From assembly GCA_022497145.1 (NCBI GenBank), contig MU385968.1:1-64000 (forward strand): 64,000 nt of DNA, in the 5' to 3' direction. Every line of letters starts with the position of its first letter. Within the stretch, counting starts at the first letter, position 1. The DNA is from Rostrohypoxylon terebratum (lineage: Eukaryota > Ascomycota > Sordariomycetes > Xylariales > Hypoxylaceae). The notes under the pieces are model-generated. The model did not search any database. It was not told where the DNA came from and saw nothing but the letters and a program-made list of their open reading frames with translations. Position numbers and translations under genes: made by a program. This document shows, one piece after another, positions 48,857 to 60,397 of this stretch.

Positions 48857-49878
48857 ATTGTCGATTTTATTTATAAATCGATCGACTAGGAAGTGACGGT
48901 AAATGGATCTGCTTTCTGCTTGTGTGCTAATGGAGAAAAGAAATCGACGTCGCGAAAAGAAAAATCGAGTTCGTTTCGTGATTGTGCGACCGAGAACTGT
49001 GTAGCGAGCAGCCGTGTGGTAGTCGGTATGTTATATGTTAAAAATGTAAATGAAAGACGAGGGTGAACAAACTCTTTGGTGAGCCACACCACAGAGTGAA
49101 GGATGTTGGAAGATGTGCCTAACTCTTGTCGTCTGACCTGACCTAATTGTTTGGGAGTTTGCGGCGGGATGTGAAGGGGAAAGAAATCAATCTTAGCGGG
49201 GTGAGAGGTTTTGCCCCGCCAATGACCCAATGACGGAGCACTCAGCCTCTCGGTATAAAACTGTTAAAATTGAGATTGAAATTTATTATGGTGCTACGAC
49301 GTGGTGCCTGACTAAGCAGCATCTATCAAGGTTATATGGGGCATATCTTCAAGGTTGGTACTTACCGCATTCTGCTTAGGCCCTAACTACCTACCCACTT
49401 AGTAACCTAGCAGCCTTCATAGTACGTAAATGCAAGTAATCCATTTAATGTAACCCGCTTTTTACAACAATGTTCTCCTAAGTTTGACATATTGCTACTA
49501 GTATTATCTTGATTGTTGGATAAAATCGTTCATATCATTGTACTACTTGAATAAGTTATGCTGTGTGTTTACGTTCCGACAGAGAACTTTAATGATTCTC
49601 ACTCCTTCAACTTCCATAATCGCGATTCTATGCATTCCTATTCGAGGACGATTACTGACCTAAAGAGTGGCTTGGCTAATACTTAGCAAAGTTGGGCATC
49701 TACGACTACGAGATCTTAACTGCCCTTCATGGGGCATTCGAGCAAGCCATTCTTCATGCATAATTCACAAGTGTGGATAGAGCAATAAGACAATAACCAT
49801 AACCATCATTCCATATATTTCCCATATATTTTCCATACCCCTTATATACTGGCTGACTGGCAGACTGGTCTATTGGCC
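48857..49878. promoter_or_regulatory. Divergent promoter Sup35 / Yrb30-like
   Basis: A 1.0 kb AT-rich spacer between divergent starts, holding both 5' regions. No distinct operator is recognised. Confidence 0.5.
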
Positions 49879-51830
49879 ATGGATGCGTTCCTAGCCAAAC
49901 TATCTCACCACGCCACTAGCTACGCTATTAGGTCTTGTCTTGCTCTAACCTCCACTTATGTCATACAACAAGGGTCGAGGCTACTCAAGGTACGAATACC
50001 AGATGAAAGCAATTCCTTGTTTTGACATCATCACCAAAAAAACTGGGTTGTCTCATAGCTGCCTAAACTGATTATGTAATATAGACAGTCGACGATGACC
50101 CCTTACGGACCGAGCTAAGCCACCTGCAAAGACGGTTGGCTCGCAAGATCGAGGTAAGTCGTATTTAGCCGGATCAGTTACAACGTAGGCTGCTCACCGA
50201 TACACCCGATGTGGCGTGTTAAGCACTTGCCAACCGCTGCTAACTGGACTAATAGCTCGTCTCTCCTATATTAGAATCTATCGAGTTTCGTTATACACGA
50301 GGAAACGCAGCTTTAGAATCCGTGGTGCGTACAGCCCAGGAATTGAGGGCTAATGTCGATTCTCTTGGAAAACGCCTTGGAAATGCTGCCTTGGCAGATG
50401 AATCACGGCAGAATGGGGGGTCTGAGAACGCCACCGCCACTTCTACGCAGCGGATTGAAATCCAAAGCATCATCACAGATATCAAACAGTTGATCGTGGA
50501 TATTGATGACTCTATACCACTCATCAATCTCTGGGTGTCTGCCATTGGTGGTATACAAACCCAGCCTTCAGCCTTTTCGCCGTCCCGTCTGCTGCAGGCT
50601 AGCATGCTAGTGAACGTCGGAGATACTCAGTACATTCTCAACTCGGGCACGCCCATGCAAATCGGTCCAGATTTTGTACTGTCCATTTACATGCTCTTTC
50701 GGGCCCATACTCCCGTAGAAGATTCTAGGGAACCGTACGGTTTAGAGGATGATCAACGTAAGCCTTTATGGCAAGAAGTCATCCACAAGGCACGGGTGCG
50801 GCTACGTCGAGTGCCGCTTGAGGATGAGTTTCATGGAATAAACGGCTTAGGAAGCCACACATCACATATGGGTTACGCGTATCAGCTTCAAATCATAGAA
50901 GACTTAGATGACGGGCGAGTTCACACGGTAGAAGATGGTGATACTCAACCTAGTTCTTATGATGGCGTCCGTACCGCCGGTATACGAGAATTCATCCCTG
51001 TCCACCAAATTTCGAAGATGTTCTACGCAGATGTTGGAAGGATACTGAACATTAATAACGATGACGGTGCCTCGAGCAATCCAGTACTTCTGCTCAAAAG
51101 GGACACTAGAGCCCAACATGTAACCAAAGAGATACCGACAGATACAATCCGGATGGATCAGCTACGATTAATCCAGGACGTCGACGAAAATGTTGCATCC
51201 AGTAGGTTGTTAGATACCGCCGGTTCCCAGGATGATGACGACAATTGTCAACTCCAACTTCAACTACAACTCGAGAGCGAGAACACCCGACCAACGAAAC
51301 CTCCTAGTCCCTGGAAATTCTCCCAAGACTTAGATCCTGAATGGATAGCCCTTGAGGTTTTCGACATGAGCGACGACAGCATAGACTCAGCAGACTCCGA
51401 AGATGAACCTGCGCCCGAAGAAGAAAACCAAGACACCCAACCCAAACGCGAACGCGAAGCTACGCCCAACTCACCACATCCCCGCCGGATAAAACACGGC
51501 TCCCGTCCATCTGCCGACTCAAACCTCGTATCGCAACTAAGCCGGATGAGTCTAGCCTCCTCTCGCCCCTCCTCCCGCAACTCCGGCGCGCTGGTACCCG
51601 ACCCTCCGACCTTAGACGAGGACCTCCTCGAGCGCTCTCCCTTCGGCGCCATCCAGACCTCGCTTTCCCTCCTCGAGATGCTGCTCCGCCTCACCAGCCT
51701 ACAGGAATTCGAGCAGACTACGCACTTATCTATTCCCGACCACGTCTTGCGATTTTACCTAGACGAAGCAGCGTCGCGAGCCGATGCGGACGCTCCTGTG
51801 CATCGTGGCGTTGGCGGGGTTCGGAGTTAG
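49879..51830 (+). CDS. RanGTP-binding protein, Yrb30-like
   Basis: Exons are 49879-49989, 50085-50153 and 50256-51830 (1,755 nt, 584 aa), all phase 0. The start MDAFLAKLSHHATSYAIRS, the following TVDDDPLRTELSHLQRRLARKIE exon and the IEF..RGNAALESVVRTAQ segment match the fungal family related to yeast Yrb30, a RanGTP-binding protein thought to act in nucleocytoplasmic transport. Other conserved stretches are SRLLQASMLVNVGDTQY, RKPLWQEVIHKARVRLRR, a YAYQLQIIEDLDDGRVH strand, and GIREFIPVHQISKMFYADVGRILNI. The C-terminal third is acidic and Ser/Pro-rich, probably disordered. Intron 2 is set by the in-frame LVSPILESIEF sequence, using the AATAG acceptor. The family assignment is from recalled motifs, so moderately sure. 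Confidence 0.8.
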
Positions 51831-52209
51831 CCTCGGAGTTGTACTTAATACGCGATGCCGTTGTGTAACATTGGTGTGACGAATAGATTAGATTAGAGAT
51901 CCTAGGTTTCGCGCGGCTTCCGTAGACTGAAATCGTCTATAGGTTGTATTAAGATTGTACGGCGTACAGGTCTACAGAATAATATGGAAAGAATAGCAAA
52001 CTAATTAAAAGCAAGTCAGAGGTGTTTGAGACGCACTGTATTGGTCCATTATAATGTCTAGGTATACCTAGTTACTAGTAGGTGTAAAAATACCGCATAC
52101 GCACTTCGAAGTCGTGTTTGCCGTCCATTAGTGATACCTAATCCAGAGAGCCTTGAACGCCGTATCCTATCTTCTATCACGAAACACGGAAACCAACCGT
52201 TGCTTACTA
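51831..52209. other. Convergent 3' spacer
   Basis: A 379-bp spacer between the Yrb30-like gene and the SNF2 gene. Both 3' UTRs are expected; nothing else is seen. Confidence 0.5.
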
Positions 52210-55200
52210 TCACCATCTACGTCCGTAGATGGCGCTCTCGTTGGAGTTCTTCTTCTTCCCCTGTGAATTGCTACTCCGCATCATCGCCATGGAAGCCTGG
52301 AGGTCCCGCCTGTGCGCCTCTTCCTCGTCATACGTCCCGTATGCCGTCTCGCCCACGCCCCTGTTATCTCCCACGTGACGGAACAGCTCCATCATCTCCT
52401 TGAGGCCGAGTTTGAGGCCGCCTTCCCTCTTGGCGCCGCTCTCGATGGCGGCTTCGGCCAAGAGTCGTTTCTTTTCCTGGAGCTCGAGGATACGCTGTTC
52501 GACGCTGTTTTCGATCGTGAGCTTGTACACGATGACGTCGACGGTCTGGGTTAGTCGGTGAACTCGATCGATGGCTTGTTCTTCGACGAAGGGGTTCCAG
52601 AAGGGCTCGAGGATCACGACGCGGCTGGCGGCTGTGAGGTTGAGACCTAGGGCACCGCACCGGAGCGAGCAGAGGAGGACTCTGGTGCGGGGGTCGTGTC
52701 GGAGAGAGTTTAGGGCCTCCTCTCGTGCGTCGTTCTTCATGCTGCCATCGTATCGTGTGTATTTGAGGCCTTCCTTTCGGAAGAAAGGCTCTACAAGGTC
52801 AAGCATGCTAGTGAACTGCGAAAAGACGATGAATTTGTGATCGTGCACCTCCTCATGGAGGATTGAAATGAGTTGCCGGATCTTGGCGGATGCTAAGACG
52901 TGTGGCGTCTTTTCCTTCTCACGCCGAGAGCGGGGGTTGTAATAGCCGCTCAAATCTGAAGAATCGTCGTCTATGTCAGATTCGGAAACGCCAGTGTCGT
53001 CATCTTCATCTTCATCTTCATCTTCATCTCCAGATTCAGACCGAGACTCTGAGTCTGCGTCTTCGTCCTCGTCATCTTCATCGTCCTCATCATCCTCATC
53101 GCCCTCGTCTTCCTCATTGTCCTCGAGCTTCGCCTTGCTCATCTTAGACGCGATCGCCGAAACGGACTCGAGGTCATCCTCGGAATCGGATTCTTCTAAT
53201 GCACGTTGCAGCTCTTCTGGCTTCGTATCCTTGCCATCATCTACGATGAAGCTGTTTAATTGACTGCCGTCTTGGGTCTCTTCCTCTTCGGAATCTTCCG
53301 AGTTAATGGTCTCGCCTTCGCCCTCGGCATTCTCATCGTCCGTACCACCAGCTTTTCCTAAACGCAATGGACCTTGTTCGTCACCGGAAACTATCCAGTC
53401 ACCTTCCTCTTCTTCATCGTCGCTATCAAGGACCGCGCGACGATTTCGGGGCTTCCGTTTTCGGGCAACCTCGGTCTTTACCTTTTCTTTTACCACCTTC
53501 TTGACCTTGGCCTTGCTCTTCTTCTTCGTCCTGAACTTCGGGGTTTTCAGGTCCCCCCCTTCCTCGTGGTGCTTGAAGTATTCGAGGTCTTCGAAACAGG
53601 CCTTGCATTTATCCGAACCGGGTTGACGGCTTTCATGGTCCAATTCCCAACCACAGATGTCGCAGTGCTTAGTCTCGACACCTAGTCCGCCTAGAAGGTC
53701 AGCGAGGGCATCTACGTCCGCGTCGTTCTTCTTTGGCTTTGTCTCTTCGGACAAGGCATCTCTGTCCTTTTCGAGTTTGCCTTCCACAAGCTTTGGGTGG
53801 TCGCAAGCTTGTCTTAGACGTAAGAGCAATACTAAAGCACTGGCATAATTGAGTTTGCTCTTCATCATTTGTTCAAGACTCTTATCGGTTCGCTTCTCCA
53901 ATCTGTCGTAGAATCGCCTCTCTGCCGGTGTGAATTCGGCTGCGACTGTCACAACCTTCCTCTCGGTGACCTTGAAATTCGAGGTTGCGCTCTTTTCGCC
54001 GTCTTTGCCTTCCTTCCCCCCAGCGTTAAGCGCGCCAGCTTCCTTCAAGATATCTTTGGTTCTACGTTTCATGAAACATTGCAGAAGACTATGTAGTCGG
54101 CGCATTGCAACGTCTCCCCTGCCATTTTTCATTGGTACCTCGAAATGATCCTTCCACTCACGAAGGTCATCGTATGGCTTAATTCGGAGAAATTTCACCA
54201 AGCTCTGCAGTTCGTCCAGATTGTTCTGCATTGGAGTTCCGGAAAGACACCAGCGATATACGCTACGAATATCGCAGCACGCTTTGGTAGCCTTGGCGTT
54301 TCTGTTCTTGATCGTGTGCGCTTCATCTAAGATGACGCGGTACCAATGGAGACCAAAGCAACCAGTTTTCAGGCTCTCGCTGGAGTTGCCATGCTCCGAC
54401 ACCAGGATCTGGTAAGTTGTGATAACCACATCGTATCGACGGAGATCTTCGAAGCGCTTCGTACGTTGCGGTCCGTGGTGTACAAGAACTTTCAGCTTAT
54501 GGTCTTCGGTTACTTTTTCTTTCAGCTCGGATTCCCACTGTCGGATGAGAGCTAGAGGTGCGACAACTAACGTTGTCTTTTCGACTCCTGGATGCTTGTC
54601 CGCTGGTTTTTGGTTGCTCAAGATGAGTGCTATGGATTGTAAAGTTTTGCCCAAACCCATGTCATCGGCAAGGAGGCCACCTTTGGGTACCTTTCCTTTC
54701 TTGACAGGACCGAGTTCGCGACCTTTCATCCATTCTACGCCCTCGACTTGGTGAGGTAAGAGCGGAACACTAAGTCCTTCGACGTGAGACTTTTCTTCTC
54801 CATCTTCTTCCTTCAATCCCTTATCCTCCTCGTCTTCTATTGAACCCTCGAGCAAAGCTTTGATATCAGAGGCGGCTTGCTTTGGATCGACGTGGGTGGA
54901 GTAGATGCCGGGTTGGCTGTAGATCGAGATTGGGCCGTCCGGGACTGATATCGGGTTATTCGCTGATCCTATTGGACCGGGCATTGTGTTGAACATGGGA
55001 GGAGGTGGCGGCTTCTTGTCCTTAAAAGAAGGCTGCAGTGGCCCTGAGATTCGTTGTGGGCGGTGGTGTTCTGGGCGATTTTTTGGTTGGATGAAGAGAT
55101 GAGCATATTTATCTTCGAGGTTTCCGGAGAAAGCTCGCGATTTGATAGCAGGTGCAGACGCTGATGCTGATGCTGATGCTGATACAGGAGCAGGCTGGGA

Positions 55201-55620
55201 ATTTGAGGCGGTATTGCCGGAAGCTAACGCTTCAGTGCCTATGAGTGAGCTAGGTGTTTTATCATCAGGCCGGTTGGCCTTGTTTGTCTTGTTTGAGGAA
55301 TTGCCATTTGTTTCGTTGGATCCCAAAGGGCGCAGCGGCGCCTTGGGCGGTGTGTGTTCTTTAACCATGTTGGAATGATCGTATTGCAGACGTTGAACGT
55401 AGTTGTCACTTGAAATCCAATTCTTGAACTCTTCAATTTCCTTCTCAACCCGTTTATCTCGTTCGGTATATTGGGGCTTTAGGAAGCCAGGTGTATCAAT
55501 CGACTTAAGGTCGTTCCTTGGCCGAATTCCGAAGTTGTCGCCCGGTTTTCTAATTTGGATGTGAATAAACTGTGTTGGGTTGTTGTGGAGTGGGATGATT
55601 GTAGGTGGGGTGGTAAACAA
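52210..55620 (-). CDS. SNF2-family DNA-dependent ATPase
   Basis: An 1,136-aa superfamily 2 translocase, probably nuclear, acting on chromatin or in DNA repair. The N-terminal 280 residues are low-complexity (SASASASA run, PPPPP). The ATPase core begins at LLPHQVEGVEWM (about 287): Walker A DDMGLGKT (319-326), DEAH (432-435), SGTPMQN (motif III) and FMKRRTKDIL. After lobe 1 come a four-Cys knuckle (CDICGW...CKAC), basic KKKSKAKVKK-type segments and a long Asp/Glu/Ser-rich stretch. Lobe 2 has FIVFSQFTSMLDL, YDGSM, LLCSLRCGALGLNLTAASRVVILEPFWNP and DRVHRLTQ. The Rad5/16-like group seems closest, but no RING finger is visible. The ORF start used here may really be intronic: an ATG at 55627-55625 spliced over 55622-55550 would give MRKPGDNFG. 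Confidence 0.88.
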   Translation of the reverse strand: MFTTPPTIIPLHNNPTQFIHIQIRKPGDNFGIRPRNDLKSIDTPGFLKPQYTERDKRVEKEIEEFKNWISSDNYVQRLQYDHSNMVKEHTPPKAPLRPLGSNETNGNSSNKTNKANRPDDKTPSSLIGTEALASGNTASNSQPAPVSASASASASAPAIKSRAFSGNLEDKYAHLFIQPKNRPEHHRPQRISGPLQPSFKDKKPPPPPMFNTMPGPIGSANNPISVPDGPISIYSQPGIYSTHVDPKQAASDIKALLEGSIEDEEDKGLKEEDGEEKSHVEGLSVPLLPHQVEGVEWMKGRELGPVKKGKVPKGGLLADDMGLGKTLQSIALILSNQKPADKHPGVEKTTLVVAPLALIRQWESELKEKVTEDHKLKVLVHHGPQRTKRFEDLRRYDVVITTYQILVSEHGNSSESLKTGCFGLHWYRVILDEAHTIKNRNAKATKACCDIRSVYRWCLSGTPMQNNLDELQSLVKFLRIKPYDDLREWKDHFEVPMKNGRGDVAMRRLHSLLQCFMKRRTKDILKEAGALNAGGKEGKDGEKSATSNFKVTERKVVTVAAEFTPAERRFYDRLEKRTDKSLEQMMKSKLNYASALVLLLRLRQACDHPKLVEGKLEKDRDALSEETKPKKNDADVDALADLLGGLGVETKHCDICGWELDHESRQPGSDKCKACFEDLEYFKHHEEGGDLKTPKFRTKKKSKAKVKKVVKEKVKTEVARKRKPRNRRAVLDSDDEEEEGDWIVSGDEQGPLRLGKAGGTDDENAEGEGETINSEDSEEEETQDGSQLNSFIVDDGKDTKPEELQRALEESDSEDDLESVSAIASKMSKAKLEDNEEDEGDEDDEDDEDDEDEDADSESRSESGDEDEDEDEDDDTGVSESDIDDDSSDLSGYYNPRSRREKEKTPHVLASAKIRQLISILHEEVHDHKFIVFSQFTSMLDLVEPFFRKEGLKYTRYDGSMKNDAREEALNSLRHDPRTRVLLCSLRCGALGLNLTAASRVVILEPFWNPFVEEQAIDRVHRLTQTVDVIVYKLTIENSVEQRILELQEKKRLLAEAAIESGAKREGGLKLGLKEMMELFRHVGDNRGVGETAYGTYDEEEAHRRDLQASMAMMRSSNSQGKKKNSNESAIYGRRW

Positions 55621-56748
55621 ACCTCATGAAAGGTCCAGATGTGGAGAGTGGGTAATAGAGAAAATTAGCGGGTGGTTATGGGAAGACTGAATAGTATGTA
55701 TTCTTGGACAGATATTGACATATTATTACAGCTTTACAAACACCAGGCTCGGACAATTGTTTGTTTTGGCCGTTTGGAGAATTAACTCTGCTGAAGGTTG
55801 TTTACTTTAAATGGCCAATGACATAATTTACCGGGTCAACCAACTTATCAGCCCGCCCATTGTATGGCCGCCTTATCTTCGTGTGAGCCTTGAGGTGTTG
55901 TAGGATGTACACTGTACCGACTAGTACCGAGTCAGGCAACAGCCTTGGAGGATTTCATCCACATCTTACCGGCTGGCAGGCAGTTGGCAGAACGATGATT
56001 ATCACCCCACTTTGGCAGCTTGGTTGACCCATCTTTTCTCCATCCGTTGGGGGAACCGTGCGCATGAAAGTTGGCTCACGGCCTCGGTTCCGTACCGGTA
56101 CCTTACTCGAATTTAGGGTTGCACTAGGCTTGCATGGAACCTTGAACTATTAGTGGAATCGTTCTATGTACATCTACGGAAGCTGCCATGGTACAAACCT
56201 GCTCGAATTGCCGAATTCTGGCTCTCGCGTGACGCTACTACTGCTGTACAACGTCGCTACGCCGCATGATGGAATTCCTCCTTTCAATCCTCAAAGTTCC
56301 CCCAATTTTTCATCTATCAATCCAAAGCAGCGAACACGAAGACTTTTTATCTTTTTTATCTGAGTAACGCAAGGGGGGAAAAACCGTCGAACGCGGTTTC
56401 GGATATTTTATTGTGAACAAACAGAACATACATCATCGCTCGATGATGATGATGATGGTCTCGCCATCTTCAGAAAATTCAGGCTAATCATATTTAGTAC
56501 TACGTACATTGTATGTGAAAGAGAGACAACCTGGGAGGTTGTCGGGGTTGTCAATCTTGTTTCGTCGACTTCGGTCGATCTGTCCGACTCTTTGACACTT
56601 TTAACCCTTTTAACCTTTTTTTGCTTTTTGCTTACATACCTTAATACTACCTACTGCCTACTCACGATACACAGTACGAGCAATTTACCCCAAGATCTCA
56701 GGGTCTCAACCGATTCACCGTGCTCAGTTACGCTCAGTTACAGACTGA

Positions 56749-56771
56749 CAGTACCCAGTACCCAGTACCCA
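56749..56771. repeat. CAGTACC tandem repeat
   Basis: Three tandem copies of a 7-bp unit upstream of the Clr5-domain gene. Confidence 0.65.
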
Positions 56772-57090
56772 CCCCACGATGAAAGGAGAAGACCAGAACC
56801 AAAACCATCAGGACCACCAGACAAGAATCCCACATTAGTCGCATACCTAGTCACATAGTCGCATCCTGATAAGACACACCCATACTTGTACCTAGCATCA
56901 CCTTCAACCGAGTATCAAGCACGACTCTATTGTGTTGCAAGATCGTCGAGTACTTATTGTAACATACTAGATCGGATTGTCACCGGCTTTTTTTGTCCTT
57001 ATATTCCCGAAAAGATGTGGGAATGACACCCTATTAGCTCTGTTTCTGTTTCTGTACATACAGCTTACTTTACATCCTACCTGCTTGCAT

Positions 57091-57119
57091 TTCCCATTCC
57101 CCATTCCCCATTCCCCATT
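57091..57119. repeat. TTCCCCA tandem repeat
   Basis: About four tandem copies of a 7-bp pyrimidine-rich unit about 210 bp upstream of the Clr5-domain start. Confidence 0.7.
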
Positions 57120-57325
57120 TTCCACACCTTTGGACACCTTGAATGTACGCGGTCCGCGATAGTGTCACCATTTTATTTTCGACAACCAACAATACCGGCA
57201 GGTTTCCGTCCTGTCCTCCCTTGTCTGGCCTCAGATCTGTCGTGCCACGATTTTCGAACCAATTACCAAGACTCTAGGCTCACCGTCAACGCTCGACTCC
57301 CGACTGCTTAGTTCTTCGCGCCGCC

Positions 57326-59247
57326 ATGGCTACGCCTACAGGCCACAACGGCTGGGCCACAGCCGACGATTGGGCCTCACAAAGAGACTATATTACAACT
57401 CTCTGGTATTATCTCCCCACCTCGATCATCTCAATCACCTCTATTGTTAATTTCTATCCCTAGCTAACGTGCAGTTAGTATGTTCAATTGGCTCCCCATC
57501 CTACTGCAGTCGATCGCCAAGCGTGCTATTCCTTCGCCGTTTTTAGCTCCTATCTTACCCAGGTTGTCCTTGCTTTTCAAATGGACTGTCAGTTAACAAG
57601 ACGACTACTAGATCGAGACCAAAATAAAACTTTGAAAGAGATTATGCAAATAATGCAAGACAATCACCAGTTCTTTGCAACGTGAGTTCCGATGAACTGC
57701 AACTGATCCTACAGTTCGTTGTCAGTGTTGGCGAACCATCTAACCGGTTAATAAGTGTGAGGATGTACAAAGCCCGCTTTCAAAAATGGGGCATCGAGAA
57801 AAAAATCAAAGCCTCCGAAGCCGTCGAGATCTTCCGCCAACAGACTGCTCGCGCCGCAGCTGGAAAGCCAACCGTTGCATATATTAGAGGCAGACGGATC
57901 GATCCGGATCGACTACAACGCTATCGATATCGTGCGGCGCCACTCATCTCGAAAAAGATCATGCGTGCCGAAAAGGGTGTAGATGAAGACGGATCAAATA
58001 CTAGAATATCGCAGGTAATATGTCGAACGCCGTCGCCGTCGCCGTCACCCGATGCGACCGATTCGAACGTATCTATTTCCCCTCGCGTTGAGGAACCCAC
58101 CGAACTGAGAGTGCCGCACGAATGCATGCAGATCCTCCGCAATTTCATAAATGGTGCTTTCGATAGCGGAATATGGCAAATGGCGGCGAAGGGAGACCGA
58201 GCTGAAATGAACGGTGCTTTCACCTGGCAGCACTACGTAGCTTCGTCACAGGGATTGATTCGCCATGGCCGCATAAAAGAAGGCTTTTCGTTGTTAGGCA
58301 TGTGCTTCGATCAGTATAAGCTACAGTTGCAACAGCCAGACTCGATGTTCTGGTTGGCTACCTACAAGTGCGCGATAGTGCTCGCTAGTCAAAATAACAA
58401 GCTCGGTGACGCCTTCATCGACTATGCTTCAAAGCTTACAGCATTGATTCTGCCGCCAGGACATCCCTTCAACCAACTATGGTCTCGGGTTGTACTGACG
58501 GGCATGCGCGGGATGAACGATCATGCTAGCGCCATATTCGAATCTTATCTAGACATGTGGGGACGCCATGTCAATTCTAGGGAGACGAATACTACCAATG
58601 ATATCCAGGGCGCATTTGTTTTTATTCAGCTTCATTGTACCGGCCTACTTTCATACAACCTGCTCGAAACAGTCATCCAGGCAATGATCACCGGGGGCGC
58701 GATCTCTAGGGAAGCTGCCGAATTCTTACTCCAGGAAACCAAGTTCAGATTGGTACTCACCTGTCTTGGAAGACGACGGATCAAGAAAGCTGAGGCTGTC
58801 ACAAAAGAAATCATAGCCTGGCTAGATACAAAGCCGCCAAACTCTTATCCAGATCTCCGTTGCAAGGCGGCCTGGCTGATGTTTGAAGTCAAAGAACGCA
58901 AGGGGACGCAAGCAGAAGCAGTACAGGCCGGACACAACCTCCTCAAAATCTCACAAGAGATATATGGTCCGGCACACATCCAAACACTCGAGGCGATGTC
59001 TGCAGTAGAGAATTACTGCCGCAAGATAGGCGCCATAGCAGGGGCCGACCAAATGGGCCGAGATTTTGAGAGTAGGTGGCGCATCTTCCGTGATACAGCG
59101 GATGCCAAGAGCAACTTCCCAGAACAGATTGACCAACCATGGTATTACCGGTCGATCGAGTTGGGCGAGAAAGTAGGATATGTCCAAGAGACAGTCGAAC
59201 TATTCGAACGATGTCTCAAGCTATCGGATAATTCTCCTTCTCCTTAG
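57326..59247 (+). CDS. Clr5-domain protein
   Basis: Exon 1 is 57326-57405 (MATPTGHNGWATADDWASQRDYITTL), a middle exon ends at 57681 (DQNKTLKEIMQIMQDNHQFFAT), and the last exon is 57756-59247. Intron 57682-57755 is clean (GTGAGT, TCTAACC, AAG) and joins FFAT to VRMYKARFQKWG, completing the Clr5 domain, a short helical N-terminal module named after fission yeast Clr5 and common in filamentous ascomycetes. The 5' junction is unresolved. Splicing GTATTA at 57406 to the TTTAG at 57546 keeps frame but inserts about 22 extra residues. Joining at the CTACTAG ending at 57611 would give the family-like ITTLYRDQNKTL but needs a non-GT donor. The remaining roughly 430 residues are helical, perhaps TPR-like repeats, function unknown. 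DNA or chromatin association is only inferred from the name-giving family. Confidence 0.75.
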
Positions 59248-59905
59248 GCCATCGAAGGTCAATTACGAGCATGAGATACGAGTATGGAGCTAGCCAAATG
59301 GCTACTGGTAATGTGCGATGGCGATAAAGCCAGATGAACCGACCGACGCATATTTCTCTACATTCATCATGAAAAGCTTTGCTTAAAGATTACAAAGCTT
59401 ACTCTAACTTGCTATTACATTGTCAAGATTTAACTCTTATATCTAGTTGATCATCTATTGTGGAAGCGTTTAGCGCTGGAGTTTTTAGGTGCTTTCGCAA
59501 AGGGGGTTGTCAACCAATTTTATCTATATGCTGTTTTATATATCTATGTACAGTATCTGTATCTACAACTTACTCTCTCAGAACATAATGATCTGTGCAG
59601 AATACCAGCATTTTCAGGACAGCATTGATTCGAAATGAATCGCTCAATACCAAACATATTTTCACATATCTACAATGTCCCTAAATCACTATCGCGTGAG
59701 ATCCAAGGAACAGGCAGTCGCACAACAAATTGCTCTAAATTTTGTCTATAGGAGGTAAAAAACGTTGTCTTTTTCCAGAAATCAAAACGGCGGCCCATTC
59801 ATCTCTAAGATCGTCTAGCGTCTAGCATGCTTTCCCTTGTTCATATCCCTTCATCCGAATATCCTCAATCATGCGCCTCATAATCGGTATCCCGGATACC
59901 GCGGT
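59248..59905. other. Convergent 3' spacer
   Basis: A 658-bp AT-rich spacer between the Clr5-domain gene and the AA1-like secreted protein gene. Nothing else is recognised. Confidence 0.5.
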
Positions 59906-60397
59906 TTAAGCCTTGAGGCTGATCTTGACGGCGGCGTCGGTCTGGCTGCAGACGGTGGTCTGGCCGCCGCCGCTGCGGCAGGTGACGCCCACGGTGCCTT
60001 GGCCGGAGATACTGTTTTTTTTTCTCGGTTAGCTTTGTGCTTATTCATGTCTCATTTATCAAAGAGACGCTGCTGCTGCTGCTACTTACGCGTCGTGGGT
60101 AATTTTCAGGCCGAAGGAAGTCGCGCCGGAGCCGGCGAGGACGCTGAACTTGTAGGGGCTGGTGCCGCAGGCGATCTCGGCGGTGGGCACGCCGGCGGTG
60201 ATCTGGGTGGCGCTGCCGCTGCAGTCGATGTTCTGGCCGCCGGTGCCGGAGAGCTTGAAGGAGGCGCCGTCGACGGTGCCGGCTGCGTTCGCCTTGTGGA
60301 TGCTCAGGGAGGTGATGGTTACGTCCTCGGTGTTCTGGGCGAGGGCGCTGCCGCTGAGGAAGAGGGCGAGGGTGGCGATGGCGGTGGTGAACTGCAT
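59906..60397 (-). CDS. Small secreted cysteine protein, AA1-like
   Basis: Exons are 60397-60090 and 60011-59906 (414 nt, 137 aa). The 78-nt intron (GTAAGT, GCTAAC, CAG) restores frame at KITHDA|ISGQGTVG. The N-terminus MQFTTAIATLALFLSGSALAQ is a clear signal peptide. The mature chain of about 117 residues has four cysteines (NIDCSG, IACGTS, VTCRSG, TVCSQT), probably two disulfides, and a beta-rich pattern. This matches the AA1-like/Alt a 1-type small secreted proteins of ascomycetes, many of which are hypothetical and some suspected effectors. The third codon positions are very GC-rich compared with its neighbours, suggesting high expression. No activity can be inferred. Confidence 0.8.

Larger units (their letters stand above)
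55628..57325. promoter_or_regulatory. Divergent promoter SNF2 gene / Clr5-domain gene
   Basis: A 1.7 kb spacer with no supported gene. The right half is pyrimidine-rich and carries tandem repeats at 56749-56771 (CAGTACC) and 57091-57119 (TTCCCCA), likely in the 5' UTR or promoter of the Clr5-domain gene. Confidence 0.45.

Noticed and set aside
52973..53263. Plus-strand ORF encoding a poly-serine protein
   Set aside because: It is the antisense shadow of the acidic repeat in the SNF2 gene.
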